In this document: positions 1-9,800 of the stretch, piece by piece
Position numbering within the stretch: position 1 is the first letter of the stretch
How the letters are laid out: every line of letters starts with the position of its first letter
Assembly (NCBI RefSeq): GCF_021462505.1
Contig: NZ_JAKEDV010000002.1
Coordinates: forward strand, 95,352-159,351
Direction of reading: 5' to 3'
Source of the DNA: Thermus brockianus
GTDB lineage: Bacteria; Deinococcota; Deinococci; Deinococcales; Thermaceae
Length of the DNA: 64,000 nucleotides
Notes under the pieces: generated by a model
What the model saw: the letters and a program-made list of their open reading frames with translations, nothing else
Database searches by the model: none
Told to the model about the DNA's origin: nothing
Program-made: the position numbers and the translations under genes

Positions 1-318
1 GCGGGCCTCTTCTACCTGCCCTTGGAAAAGGCCCTTCCCCTCTTCCTCACCCTGGCGTTGGGGGGGCTTGGCTACGCCAGCGTGGCCACCTTTTACGCCG
101 GGCTCCTCGCCCGGCTAAGGGGAAGGGAGGTGCTTTTGCCCCTCCTCCTTTTCTCCTTGGTGGTGCCCGTGGTCCTGGCGGGGGTTAGGGCCACGGCGGG
201 GCTCTTGGAGGGGTTGCCCGTGGCGGAGGTGGCTTCCTGGTGGCAACTCCTCCTGGTCTTTGACCTGGTCTACCTCACGGCGGGGGCGCTCCTTTTCCCC
301 GTGGTGATGGAGGGGTAG
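1..318 (+). CDS. ccmB: Heme exporter subunit CcmB, C-terminal part (gene begins before the window)
   Basis: The reading frame is open from base 1, so only the last 105 residues are present. They form three to four hydrophobic helices, including a VVPVVLAGVRAT stretch typical of the end of CcmB. CcmB is the integral membrane part of the CcmAB ABC complex, which acts in System I cytochrome c maturation to release heme-loaded CcmE from CcmC. A TTG at 22 lies mid-helix and is not a believable start. Identification rests on the hydrophobic pattern and on ccmC following 57 bases downstream. CcmA, the ATPase, should lie just upstream, outside the window. Confidence 0.85.
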   Translation, partial: AGLFYLPLEKALPLFLTLALGGLGYASVATFYAGLLARLRGREVLLPLLLFSLVVPVVLAGVRATAGLLEGLPVAEVASWWQLLLVFDLVYLTAGALLFPVVMEG

Positions 319-349
319 ACGGCCACAGATTTTTCACCTGGTGGCGGGC

Positions 350-355
350 TATGCT
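350..355 (+). promoter_or_regulatory. Possible -10 box for ccmC
   Basis: TATGCT lies 20 bases before the ccmC ATG, in the only real gap of the ccm cluster. A TGGAGG Shine-Dalgarno sequence sits between it and the start. No convincing -35 is visible, so it may be an internal promoter or chance. Confidence 0.35.
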
Positions 356-375
356 TAGGTGCGTGGAGGCAAGCG

Positions 376-1062
376 ATGCTTAAGGCGGCACACCCTGAAC
401 GACCGGATGCCCTCACCTGGGCCTTCTTGGGCCTAGGGGTACTCCTTTTACCGGTGGGGCTTTACCTGGCCCTTTCCGCCCCGCCGGACGTGAACCAAGG
501 CTATCTGGTCCGGATCATGTACCTGCACGTGCCGGGGGCCTGGCTCGGCTACCTGGCCTTTTTCGTCACCTTCCTCTATTCCCTCCTTTACCTCCTGCGG
601 CAGGACCCCCGGTACGACCGGGTGGCCCTGGCCAGCGCCGAGATCGGCCTCGTCTTCATGGGCCTGGCCTTGGTGACGGGGATGCTCTGGGCCCGCCCCA
701 CCTGGGGGGTGTACTGGACCTGGGAGCCCAGGCTCACCACCACCGCCATCCTCTTCGCCGTGTACGTGGGCTACTTCCTCCTTAGGGGGGCCATTGAGGA
801 CCCGGAGCTTCGGGCCAAGGCGGCGGCGGCGGTGGGGGTTTTGGGCTTCATCAACGTGCCCATCAGTTACATGTCGGTGAAGTGGTGGCGGAGCCTACAC
901 CAGACCCAGTCCATTGACCTCACCACGGGCAAGGTCCACATGGACCCCGCCATGCTCCAGGCCCTCCTCTTCAATCTCTTGGTCTTCACCCTGCTCTACC
1001 TGGGCTTCGTGCGCTTTCGGGCCTTGGTGGCGGCCCTCGAGGCCAGGAAGGAGGAGGCGTGA
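376..1062 (+). CDS. ccmC: Heme exporter CcmC
   Basis: 228 aa, about six membrane helices. CcmC presents heme on the outer face of the membrane and attaches it to CcmE. The signature tryptophan-rich loop is present as WGVYWTWEPRLT, and two candidate external heme ligands are visible in YLHVPG and RSLHQTQ. The usual WD of the loop reads WE here, a conservative change worth noting. The ATG at 376 follows a GGAGG ribosome site. The stop codon overlaps the GTG start of ccmD (GTGA), which suggests coupled translation. Assignment is firm. Confidence 0.95.
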   Translation: MLKAAHPERPDALTWAFLGLGVLLLPVGLYLALSAPPDVNQGYLVRIMYLHVPGAWLGYLAFFVTFLYSLLYLLRQDPRYDRVALASAEIGLVFMGLALVTGMLWARPTWGVYWTWEPRLTTTAILFAVYVGYFLLRGAIEDPELRAKAAAAVGVLGFINVPISYMSVKWWRSLHQTQSIDLTTGKVHMDPAMLQALLFNLLVFTLLYLGFVRFRALVAALEARKEEA

Positions 1063-1157
1063 ACGAGGTCTTCGTCACCTGGGTCTACGCCCTCACCTAC
1101 CTCACGGTCTTTGGCTACCTGGCCTACCTCTTCTGGCGCTATAGGAGGGCCCGATGA
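1059..1157 (+). CDS. ccmD: CcmD, small membrane subunit of the heme export complex
   Basis: 32 aa starting at GTG: one hydrophobic helix followed by a basic tail (FWRYRRAR). This is the shape of CcmD, which stabilises CcmE binding to the CcmABC complex. The protein has little sequence identity to anything, so the call rests on size, single helix, charge pattern and position between ccmC and ccmE. It overlaps both neighbours by four bases (GTGA at 1059-1062, ATGA at 1154-1157). Confidence 0.85.
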   Translation: MNEVFVTWVYALTYLTVFGYLAYLFWRYRRAR

Positions 1158-1582
1158 GAACCAAGTACCTCCTGGGCCTTGCCGTGATCCTCGGGGCTCT
1201 GGGCTACCTCGTCTTTGGGGGCTTAGGGCAGAACCTGGTCTATTTCTTGACCCCTTCGGAGTACCTTCAGGACCAGGCCCGCTACCAAAACCGCCCCGTG
1301 CGCCTCGGGGGGTTGGTGAAGCAGGGCACCGTGCAGTACGACAAGGACCGCTTAGAGCTCCGCTTCGTCCTCACCGATGGGGTGGCGGAGGTCCCCGTCT
1401 TCCACAAGGGCACCCCTCCGGGGATGTTCAAGGAGGGGCAGGGGGTGGTGGTGGAGGGGCGCTTCCAAGACGGGGTCTTCCAGGGCACCAACCTCCTGGT
1501 GAAGCACTCGGAAACCTACCAGGCGCCCAAGGCGGGCTGGACCCCGGAGGAGGTGCGCAAGCTCATTGAGGAGGCCAAATGA
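1154..1582 (+). CDS. ccmE: Periplasmic heme chaperone CcmE
   Basis: 142 aa with an N-terminal membrane anchor (residues about 5-25) and a small beta-barrel (OB-like) domain. CcmE binds heme covalently through one His and passes it to CcmFGH. The heme-binding motif is visible near the C terminus as KHSETY, giving His118 and Tyr122 in the normal HxxxY spacing. The stop overlaps the ccmF start as ATGA. The His form is the common one, not the Cys variant of some archaea and sulfate reducers. Confidence 0.95.
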   Translation: MRTKYLLGLAVILGALGYLVFGGLGQNLVYFLTPSEYLQDQARYQNRPVRLGGLVKQGTVQYDKDRLELRFVLTDGVAEVPVFHKGTPPGMFKEGQGVVVEGRFQDGVFQGTNLLVKHSETYQAPKAGWTPEEVRKLIEEAK

Positions 1583-3510
1583 CCCCTGCCCTTTTGGGCA
1601 ACCTGGGCGTGAGCCTGGCCCTGGCCTTTAGCCTCCTGGGCCTGGCCCTTGCCCTCCTCGCCTACGGGCAGGGGGATGGCCGCTATCTGCGGGGGGCCAG
1701 GCGCCTCGTCTTCCCCGCCTTCCTCGCCGCCTTGGCCGCCTTTTTGGCCCTGGAGTGGGGGCTCCTCACCCACGACTTCTCCTTGGCCTACGTGGCCAAG
1801 AACCACTCCCTCCAGGACCCCTTGTGGGTCACCCTGGTCACCCCGTGGGCGGCCCTCGAGGGGAGCATCCTCCTCTGGGGGCTCTTGCAAACCCTTTACA
1901 CCCTCTTGGCCAGCCGCCGGAGCCTAGACCCCTGGCGGGCTTCCTTGGTGCTTGCCGTGCTCTTCGGCGTCCAGGTCTTCTTCTTTGGGGTCATGGCCAC
2001 CATCGCCAGCCCCTTTGAAACCCTCCCCAACCCTCCCCAGGACGGGGTGGGCCCCAACCCCCTCCTGCAGAACCACTGGATGATGGCCGTCCACCCCGTG
2101 CTCATGTACCTGGGCTTCGTGGGCCTGAGCGTCCCCTTCGCCTACGCCATCGCCGCCATGGCCACCCGCCGCTACCAGACCTGGGTGGAGGAGACCCGGT
2201 GGTGGACCCTGGTGGCCTGGGGCTTCCTCACCGCCGGGAAGGTGGCGGGGATGTGGTGGAGCTACGAGGTCCTGGGCTGGGGCGGGTACTGGGCCTGGGA
2301 CCCGGTGGAAAACGCCAGCTTCGTCCCTTGGCTCCTGGCCACGGCCTTTTTGCACACCGCCATCGTGCAAAAGACCCGGGGGGCTTTCAAGGCCTGGAAC
2401 TTCGCCTTCGTCACCCTGGCCTTTGCCGCCACGGTCCTCGGGACCTTCCTCACCCGAAGCGGGGTGATCCAGTCCGTGCACGCCTTCGCCGAGGGGCCGG
2501 TGGGGCCCGCTTTCTTGGGTTTCTTCCTCCTCGCCACCTCCCTTGGCCTAGGGCTCCTTTCCCGGGTTTCCCGGGAGGTGCGGGACACCGCCCTTTTCCG
2601 GCCCTTCTCCCGGGAAGGGGCGCTCCTTTTGGGGGCCTTCTTCTTCGCGGGCTGGGCCTTGGTGGTGGTCCTGGGCACCTTTTATCCCCTTTTGGTGGAG
2701 GCCTTCGCCGGGGCCAAGGTGAGCGTGGGGGCCCCCTTCTTCAACCAGTTTTCCGCGCCCCTTGGGGCGGGGATCTTGCTCCTCATGGGGGTGGGGCCCT
2801 TGCTCCCTTGGCGCAGGGCCAGGGTGGAGGTCTTCCGCAACCTTTACCTGCTCCTAGCCGTCTTGGCCTTGGGCACGCTTCTCGGCCTCCAGAGGGGGTA
2901 TACCTGGGGGGCCTCCTTGGCCCTGGGGCTTTTCCTCTACAACCTGGCCGCCATCCTCCTCCTGGTGCGGGAAGGGGTCTTGGGGCGGGTGCGGGCGGGG
3001 CTTTCCCCGTGGGGTTTCTTGGAGAACCGAAGGCGGGTGGGAAGCCTCGTGGTCCACTTCGCCGTGGCCCTCATGGGTCTCGCCATCGCCTTTAGCCAGA
3101 CCTACCGCCTGGAGAGCGAAAAGACCCTTTACCGGGGGCAGGCTTGGGAGGTGGCGGGCTTGAGGCTCACCTTCCAGGGCGTGCGGGCCTTGGACGAGGG
3201 ACGGCGCTTCGCCGTGGAGGCCTTGGTCCAGACGGACCGCTTCGGCGAGGTTAGGCCCAGGCTCCACTTCTACCCCCAGATGAACTCCCCCCTGCCCTCT
3301 CCCAAGGTGGTCTACACCCCGGGGAACGACTACTACTTCCTCCTCATGGACTTTGACCGGGAGAAGGGGGAGTGGGCCTCCTTGCGCCTCATCGTCACGC
3401 CCTTGGTCTTCTGGATGTGGGTGGCGGGGGGGCTTATGGCGTTGGGGACCCTCTACATCCTTTGGCCGGCGTCCCGCAGGGAGGAGGTCAGGGGGGTGAG
3501 CCCGGCATGA
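1579..3510 (+). CDS. ccmF: Cytochrome c heme lyase subunit CcmF
   Basis: 643 aa, roughly 14-15 membrane helices, normal length for CcmF. It takes heme from CcmE and, with CcmH, forms the thioether bonds to the apocytochrome CxxCH motif. The conserved WWD domain is clear: GWGGYWAWDPVENASFVPW at about residues 233-251, with flanking conserved histidines (NHWMMAVHP upstream). A periplasmic domain near the C terminus (residues about 510-600) is also typical. It begins in an ATGA overlap with ccmE and ends in an ATGA overlap with ccmG. Confidence 0.96.
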   Translation: MTPALLGNLGVSLALAFSLLGLALALLAYGQGDGRYLRGARRLVFPAFLAALAAFLALEWGLLTHDFSLAYVAKNHSLQDPLWVTLVTPWAALEGSILLWGLLQTLYTLLASRRSLDPWRASLVLAVLFGVQVFFFGVMATIASPFETLPNPPQDGVGPNPLLQNHWMMAVHPVLMYLGFVGLSVPFAYAIAAMATRRYQTWVEETRWWTLVAWGFLTAGKVAGMWWSYEVLGWGGYWAWDPVENASFVPWLLATAFLHTAIVQKTRGAFKAWNFAFVTLAFAATVLGTFLTRSGVIQSVHAFAEGPVGPAFLGFFLLATSLGLGLLSRVSREVRDTALFRPFSREGALLLGAFFFAGWALVVVLGTFYPLLVEAFAGAKVSVGAPFFNQFSAPLGAGILLLMGVGPLLPWRRARVEVFRNLYLLLAVLALGTLLGLQRGYTWGASLALGLFLYNLAAILLLVREGVLGRVRAGLSPWGFLENRRRVGSLVVHFAVALMGLAIAFSQTYRLESEKTLYRGQAWEVAGLRLTFQGVRALDEGRRFAVEALVQTDRFGEVRPRLHFYPQMNSPLPSPKVVYTPGNDYYFLLMDFDREKGEWASLRLIVTPLVFWMWVAGGLMALGTLYILWPASRREEVRGVSPA

Positions 3511-4043
3511 GGGCTTGGCTTTGGGTGCTAGGGGTGCTGGCCCTAGGGGGGTTATTCCTCTGGGGCATGCAGCGAAACCCCAAGGAGCTCCCCTCGGTCC
3601 TGGCCAAGGAAAGGCGCCCCGCCCCCGACTTCACCCTGCCCGTCCTGCCCCCTTACCGGGCGGCGTGGGGGGAGACCTTCCGCCTGGCCGATCACTTGGG
3701 CAAGCGGCCCATCGTCCTCAACTTCTGGGCCAGCTGGTGCTACCCCGCCTGCTACGAGGAGGCCCCGGTGCTGGAGGCCGCCTGGCAGCGCTACAAGGAC
3801 CGGGTGCTTTTCCTCGGGGTGAACATCCAGGACAAGGAGCCGGAGGCCCTCAGGTTCATCGCCCAGTTCGGCCTCACCTTCCCCCAGGTCTTTGACCCCC
3901 GGGGCCGGGTGGGGGTGGACTACGGGATGTACGGGGTGCCGGAAACCTTCTTCATAGACGGAGAGGGGCGGGTCCTGGCGCGCCATGCCGGGGCTCTAGA
4001 CCAGGCCACCTTGGAGAAGTACCTAAAGGAGGTGTTGCCGTGA
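3507..4043 (+). CDS. ccmG: CcmG/TlpA-type periplasmic thioredoxin with CX3C active site
   Basis: 178 aa. One N-terminal anchor helix is followed by a thioredoxin/TlpA fold with the ADFTLP entry strand, NFWASW, and the cis-Pro loop YGVPETFFID. In System I, CcmG reduces the apocytochrome or CcmH disulfide. The active site reads WC-Y-P-A-C (Cys78 and Cys82), three residues between the cysteines where this family normally has two, as if Ala were inserted before the second Cys. The codons are unambiguous. The ATG at 3507 overlaps the ccmF stop. An in-frame reading also extends upstream, but that part overlaps ccmF and lacks a site of its own. Confidence 0.92.
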   Translation: MRAWLWVLGVLALGGLFLWGMQRNPKELPSVLAKERRPAPDFTLPVLPPYRAAWGETFRLADHLGKRPIVLNFWASWCYPACYEEAPVLEAAWQRYKDRVLFLGVNIQDKEPEALRFIAQFGLTFPQVFDPRGRVGVDYGMYGVPETFFIDGEGRVLARHAGALDQATLEKYLKEVLP

Positions 4044-4456
4044 GGTGGGTTTTGCTCGCCCTCTTGCTCGTGCCCGCCTTCGCCCAAGCGGGGCCTCCCC
4101 CGGACCTTTCCCCGGAGGTGTTCCGCATCGCCCGGGAGCTCCGTTGCCCCGTGTGCCAAGGGGAGAGCGCCGCCGAGAGCAACTCGGGGGTGGCGGTGGA
4201 GATGCGGCGCCTCATCGCCGAGATGCTTCAGGAGGGCAAGACGGAGGAGGAGATTAAGGCCTTTTTCGTGGACCGGTACGGGGAGTGGATCCTGTACGCG
4301 CCCCCGAGGCGGGGGGTGACCCTTTGGGCGTGGGTGTTGCCCCCTTTGGCCCTTCTCCTCTTGGGTTTGGGGCTTTTCGCCTACTTCCGCCCCAAGAGGG
4401 TACCCCAGGACCTACTGGAGGAGGCGGAGCGCCGCCTAAAGGAGCCCCCGGCATGA
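4040..4456 (+). CDS. ccmH: CcmH (CcmL-type) apocytochrome thiol-redox subunit
   Basis: 138 aa with a signal peptide (LLALLLVPAFAQA), then the three-helix domain with the RCPVCQGESAAESNS motif carrying the redox pair CPVC, and one C-terminal anchor helix before a basic tail. CcmH works with CcmF and CcmG to present reduced apocytochrome. The start is GTG within a GTGA overlap with the ccmG stop; the protein would be untranslatable from other nearby starts without losing the signal peptide. The stop overlaps the next start as ATGA. Confidence 0.95.
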   Translation: MRWVLLALLLVPAFAQAGPPPDLSPEVFRIARELRCPVCQGESAAESNSGVAVEMRRLIAEMLQEGKTEEEIKAFFVDRYGEWILYAPPRRGVTLWAWVLPPLALLLLGLGLFAYFRPKRVPQDLLEEAERRLKEPPA

Positions 4457-5429
4457 CCGCCACCCTCCTTTTCCTCGCCCTTTTCCTCCTGGGGCTTGTC
4501 CTGGCCCTCAGGCCCCTCCTGGGCCCGAAGGAGCCCTTTCCCGAGCCCCCCAGGCGGGAGGAGCTTCTTCGGGAGCTGGAGGTCCTGCGGGCCGAGGTGG
4601 AGGCCCTCGAGGGGGAGGAGAAAAAGCTGGCCCTCGCCCGCATGGTGGCCCTGGAAAGGGCTCTGGAGGGCTACCGCCCGCCGGAAAGGCGCCCCCTCAA
4701 CCCCTTGCCCGTGGCCCTGGTCTTGGGGGTGGTGGCCCTTTTGGGGGTAGGCCTTTGGCGCTACACCCTGCCCCGCCTGCCCGGGGAGACCACGGTGACG
4801 CAACGGGCCGAGGCCCGGGAGCTAAAGGCCCTGGCGGATAAGGCGAAGAGGACGGGGGCCGTGGAGGACCTCCTCGCCTGGGGCCGGAGGGCCTATGCGC
4901 TCCAGGCTTATGACCAAGCGGCGGAGGCCTACCTGGAGGTGCTGAAGAAAGACCCTAGGAACGTGGAGGCCTTGCGGCGGGTGGGGATCCTCCTCTTCAT
5001 GGGGGGGAGGCCCGAGGAGGCCCAGATGTTCTTGGAAATCGCCCAGCACGCTGACCCCAAGGCCGCCGAGGGGTGGCTTTTCCTGGGCAACCTCTACTTC
5101 CAAAAGGGGGAGATGGACCGGGCCATCGCCGCCTGGGAGCGCTACTTGGAGGTGGGGGGCGAGGCCAAGGAAAGGGTGGAAGGCCTCATCGCCATGGCCC
5201 GGGCCCAGGCCCAAGGGGGAAAGGACGGGCAAAGCGTCTACCTGGCCCGCTGCGCCCTTTGCCACGGGGCGGGAGGGGAAGGGGGCGTGGGGCCGAAGCT
5301 TCAAGGAAACCCCATCCTGAAGGCGCCGGAGGCGGTGCGGGAAATCGTGCTCAAGGGAAGGGGCCAGATGCCCCCCGTGCCCCTCTCCGAGGGGGAGCTT
5401 GCGGCGCTTCTCGCCTACCTCCAGGGGCT

Positions 5430-5433
<4 letters not shown>
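4453..5433 (+). CDS. ccmI: CcmI-like TPR protein fused to a C-terminal cytochrome c domain
   Basis: 326 aa. Helix 1 (about residues 3-20), a charged coiled-coil-like segment (30-72) and helix 2 (about 83-101) match the membrane part of CcmI, the apocytochrome chaperone. Residues about 125-240 form tetratricopeptide repeats that bind apocytochrome tails. Unusually, residues about 255-326 form a small class I cytochrome c domain with the heme site CALCH (267-271) and a likely axial Met306 in GRGQMPPV. A maturation factor would thus itself be a substrate of the pathway. The start is the ATG overlapping the ccmH stop, and the stop overlaps the Rieske start. Confidence 0.9.
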
Positions 5434-7674
<2,241 letters not shown>

Positions 7675-7685
<11 letters not shown>

Positions 7686-7703
7686 GGCGGGGTGTGCTAC
7701 ACT
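7675..7703 (+). promoter_or_regulatory. rpsT-thx promoter
   Basis: TTGCCC (7675-7680), 17 bases, TACACT (7698-7703). The leader of about 33 bases holds a small hairpin (TGCCCC/GGGGCA) and a GGGGAG ribosome site before rpsT, so unlike many genes here this one has a 5' UTR. The -35 lies in the final codons of the preceding gene. Confidence 0.65.
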
Positions 7704-7742
7704 TAGGCCTGGTCTGCCCCGAGGGGGCATAAGGGGAGAACG

Positions 7743-8042
7743 ATGGCGCAGAAGAAGCCCAAGAGGAACCTTTCCGCTCTGAAGCGGCACCGGCAGTCCT
7801 TGAAGCGCCGGCTTCGCAACAAGGCCAAGAAGTCGGCCATCAAGACCCTGAGCAAAAAGGCCGTCCAACTGGCCCAGGAGGGCAAGGCGGAGGAGGCCAT
7901 CAAGATCCTGCGCAAGGCCCAGAGCCTGATTGACAAGGCGGCCAAGGGCTCTACCCTGCACAAGAACGCCGCCGCCCGCAGGAAGTCCCGGCTGATGCGC
8001 AAGGTGCACCAGCTCCTTTCCGCCCAAGGGGCTAGCGCCTAA
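7743..8042 (+). CDS. rpsT: 30S ribosomal protein S20
   Basis: 99 aa, very basic, all-helical. The N terminus ([17 protein letters not shown]) and the [17 protein letters not shown] block are the S20 hallmarks. S20 binds 16S rRNA early in small-subunit assembly. The C-terminal tail is shorter than the T. thermophilus protein I remember and ends differently, one sign that this is another Thermus species. A GGGGAGAAC ribosome site precedes the ATG. The thx gene follows after 11 bases with its own Shine-Dalgarno. Confidence 0.97.
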
Positions 8043-8053
8043 GGAGGGAAAGC

Positions 8054-8137
8054 ATGGGCAAGGGTGACCGTCGTACCCGTAGGGGCAAGATCTGGCGGGG
8101 CACCTACGGCAAGTACCGTCCCCGCAAGAAGAAGTAA
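8054..8137 (+). CDS. 30S ribosomal protein Thx (bTHX)
   Basis: 27 aa, far below usual gene-finder limits: begins [16 protein letters not shown] and ends KYRPRKKK. As far as I recall it is identical to the small peptide that sits in a pocket at the top of the T. thermophilus 30S head and stabilises the 16S rRNA fold there. GGAGGG lies eight bases before the ATG. It is cotranscribed with rpsT and followed directly by an intrinsic terminator. Confidence is very high because the peptide is so distinctive. Confidence 0.97.
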
Positions 8138-8150
8138 CCCAAAGGGGCTT

Positions 8151-8186
8151 GGGAGCCTAGGTGCGCCTAGGCTTCCCCTTCTTTTT
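8151..8186 (+). terminator. Intrinsic terminator of the rpsT-thx operon
   Basis: GGGAGCCTAGG pairs with CCTAGGCTTCCC (one bulged T) across a TGCG loop, followed by CTTCTTTTT. The hairpin overlaps the 3' end of the convergent gene on the other strand, which has no T-run in that direction. Confidence 0.85.
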
Positions 8187-8907
8187 CCATCTCCCAGGTG
8201 AGGTCCCGCAAGAGCCAGCCCCGCCCCGGGGGCGCAAGCTCCCCGCTGCTCAGGGCCTGGACCAGATAGCGGCGCACCAGGCCCACGGGCACCCCGCTGG
8301 CGATGACCTCGCCCAGGTTGCGGGTGCCGTCCAGGAGGGCCTGGAGCTGGCCGAACTCCTCCAGGGTTTTGCCTTTGCGCCCTTGGTAGCGGATGCGCAG
8401 GGCGTACCAGGCGTAGCGGCGCAAGGGGTAAAGGTCCCCTTCCCTAACCCCCATGTAGGCTCGCTCCATGGCGATGAGGAGGGGTACGCCCCAGGCCTTG
8501 GCGGCGGCCCGGACGCTTTTCCCCCCCTGGAAGACCTCTAGAGGGGGTTTGGGGCGGATGGCCTCCAGGACGCGGCTTGGGGAGTCCACCAGGGTGCGGA
8601 AGCGGTCCCACTCGTCGTTGACCCGGGCCCACTCCCCCAGCAGGGCGGCGAAGGGGAGGAGGGGGCGTTCTTGGGAGGGGGGGGTGGGCTGGAAGCGGAA
8701 GGGGCCTTCCTTGGGGTGGAGGGGGAAGGTGAAGAGGGCCTCGAGGCCCTCCCAGTCCAGGATGGCCGCCCCCACCACCTCCCCGGCGGAAAAGCGCAAG
8801 GAAAGGGGCAAAGGGCCCACCTGCACCTCCAAAACCCCCGAGCGGCGGTGTCCGTGGATGAGCTCCAAGAGCTCCGTAAGAGGGATGGTGTTCAGGTTTC
8901 CTTCCAA
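8167..8907 (-). CDS. DUF4388 (PATAN-like) domain protein
   Basis: 246 aa. The N-terminal third (EGNLNTIPLTELLELIHGHRRSGVLEV, then LRFSAGEVVGA) is the DUF4388/PATAN pattern found in Deinococcus-Thermus and cyanobacterial regulators, often linked to gliding or type IV pilus and two-component signalling. The C-terminal part is helical with no recognised domain. I place the start at TTG 8907, preceded by GGGGAGG at good spacing and overlapping the thrB stop by 16 bases. An ATG at 8937 would add ten residues but overlaps thrB more and lacks a ribosome site. Function unknown. Confidence 0.75.
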   Translation of the reverse strand: MEGNLNTIPLTELLELIHGHRRSGVLEVQVGPLPLSLRFSAGEVVGAAILDWEGLEALFTFPLHPKEGPFRFQPTPPSQERPLLPFAALLGEWARVNDEWDRFRTLVDSPSRVLEAIRPKPPLEVFQGGKSVRAAAKAWGVPLLIAMERAYMGVREGDLYPLRRYAWYALRIRYQGRKGKTLEEFGQLQALLDGTRNLGEVIASGVPVGLVRRYLVQALSSGELAPPGRGWLLRDLTWEMEKEGEA

Positions 8908-9767
8908 AAGTATCCCTCCCCTAGGTTCAAGACCCAAGTCTGGCCCTGGCCGCGGTAGGCCTCCAGGGCCCGGGCCACCCCTTCCTCCTCCCCTTGGCGC
9001 ACCAAGGCGGCCAGGGTGGGGCCGGCCCCGCCCACGAAGGCGGCCAGGGCCCCCGCTTCCAGGGCGCTTTCTATGGCCTCCAGGACCCCAGGCATGAGGT
9101 GGGCCCGGTGGGGTTGGTGGAGGCGGTCCCGGCAGGCCTCCTTTAGGGCCTCGAGGCGCCCGGAGGCCAGGGCGGCGGGCCAGAGGGCGCTTCGGGCCAG
9201 GTTGTAGACGGCATCGGCCAAGGGCACCGTTTCCGGCAGGGCCGCCCGGGCCCAGGGGGTGGGCACGGCATAAGGGGGGATGGCGAGGACGAAGCGCACC
9301 CCTTCGGGCCTGGGCAGGGGGATGGCCAAGGGGGGGTCGCTCAGGGCGGCCACAAACCCCCCGTAGACCGCGGGAGCCACGTTGTCCGGATGGCCTTCCA
9401 GCCGGGCCGCCACCCGGAAGACCCCGTCCCGGCCAAGCCGCCCTCCGGAAACCCAGTCCGCCAGGGCCACCCCCGCCACCAAGGCGGCGGAGGAGCTCCC
9501 CATGCCCCGGGCCAAGGGGATGGGGTTGAAGGCGCGGATGGCCAGGGGCTCCGCCTTAAGGCCCAAAGCGGCCATTCCCGCCCGGTAGCCCTGGTGGATC
9601 AGGTTGTCCGTGCCCTTCACCAGGCCCTCCCCTTCGTAGAAGAAGGCGTCTTCCCGGGCCGGGGCGGCCTCCACCTCCAGGTAGAGGTCCAAGGCCACGC
9701 CCAGGGCGTCAAACCCCGAGCCCAGGTTGGCCAGGGTGGCGGGAACGTAAAGCCGGGGCAGGTCCAT
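8892..9767 (-). CDS. thrB: Homoserine kinase
   Basis: 291 aa, GHMP kinase family; phosphorylates homoserine in threonine biosynthesis. Visible motifs: VPATLANLGSGFDALG near the N terminus, the ATP-binding glycine loop PLARGMGSSSAALV, and a C-terminal GGAGPTLAALV loop. I use the ATG at 9767; an in-frame TTG at 9779 lies in the leader hairpin. A TATAGT box at 9795-9800 overlaps the stop codon of nnr, so thrB probably has its own start in addition to readthrough from nnr. Confidence 0.93.
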   Translation of the reverse strand: MDLPRLYVPATLANLGSGFDALGVALDLYLEVEAAPAREDAFFYEGEGLVKGTDNLIHQGYRAGMAALGLKAEPLAIRAFNPIPLARGMGSSSAALVAGVALADWVSGGRLGRDGVFRVAARLEGHPDNVAPAVYGGFVAALSDPPLAIPLPRPEGVRFVLAIPPYAVPTPWARAALPETVPLADAVYNLARSALWPAALASGRLEALKEACRDRLHQPHRAHLMPGVLEAIESALEAGALAAFVGGAGPTLAALVRQGEEEGVARALEAYRGQGQTWVLNLGEGYFWKET

Positions 9768-9794
9768 GGTCCGGGGCAAAACCCCTTGCCCAAG

Positions 9795-9800
9795 ACTATA
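9795..9800 (-). promoter_or_regulatory. -10 box of thrB, made from the nnr stop codon
   Basis: TATAGT contains the TAG stop of nnr. A short leader with a GGGCAA/TTGCCC hairpin lies between it and the thrB ATG. Confidence 0.55.

Noticed and set aside
9767-9779. TTG start for thrB four codons upstream
   Set aside because: It sits in the leader hairpin with no ribosome site, and the ATG fits homologues better.
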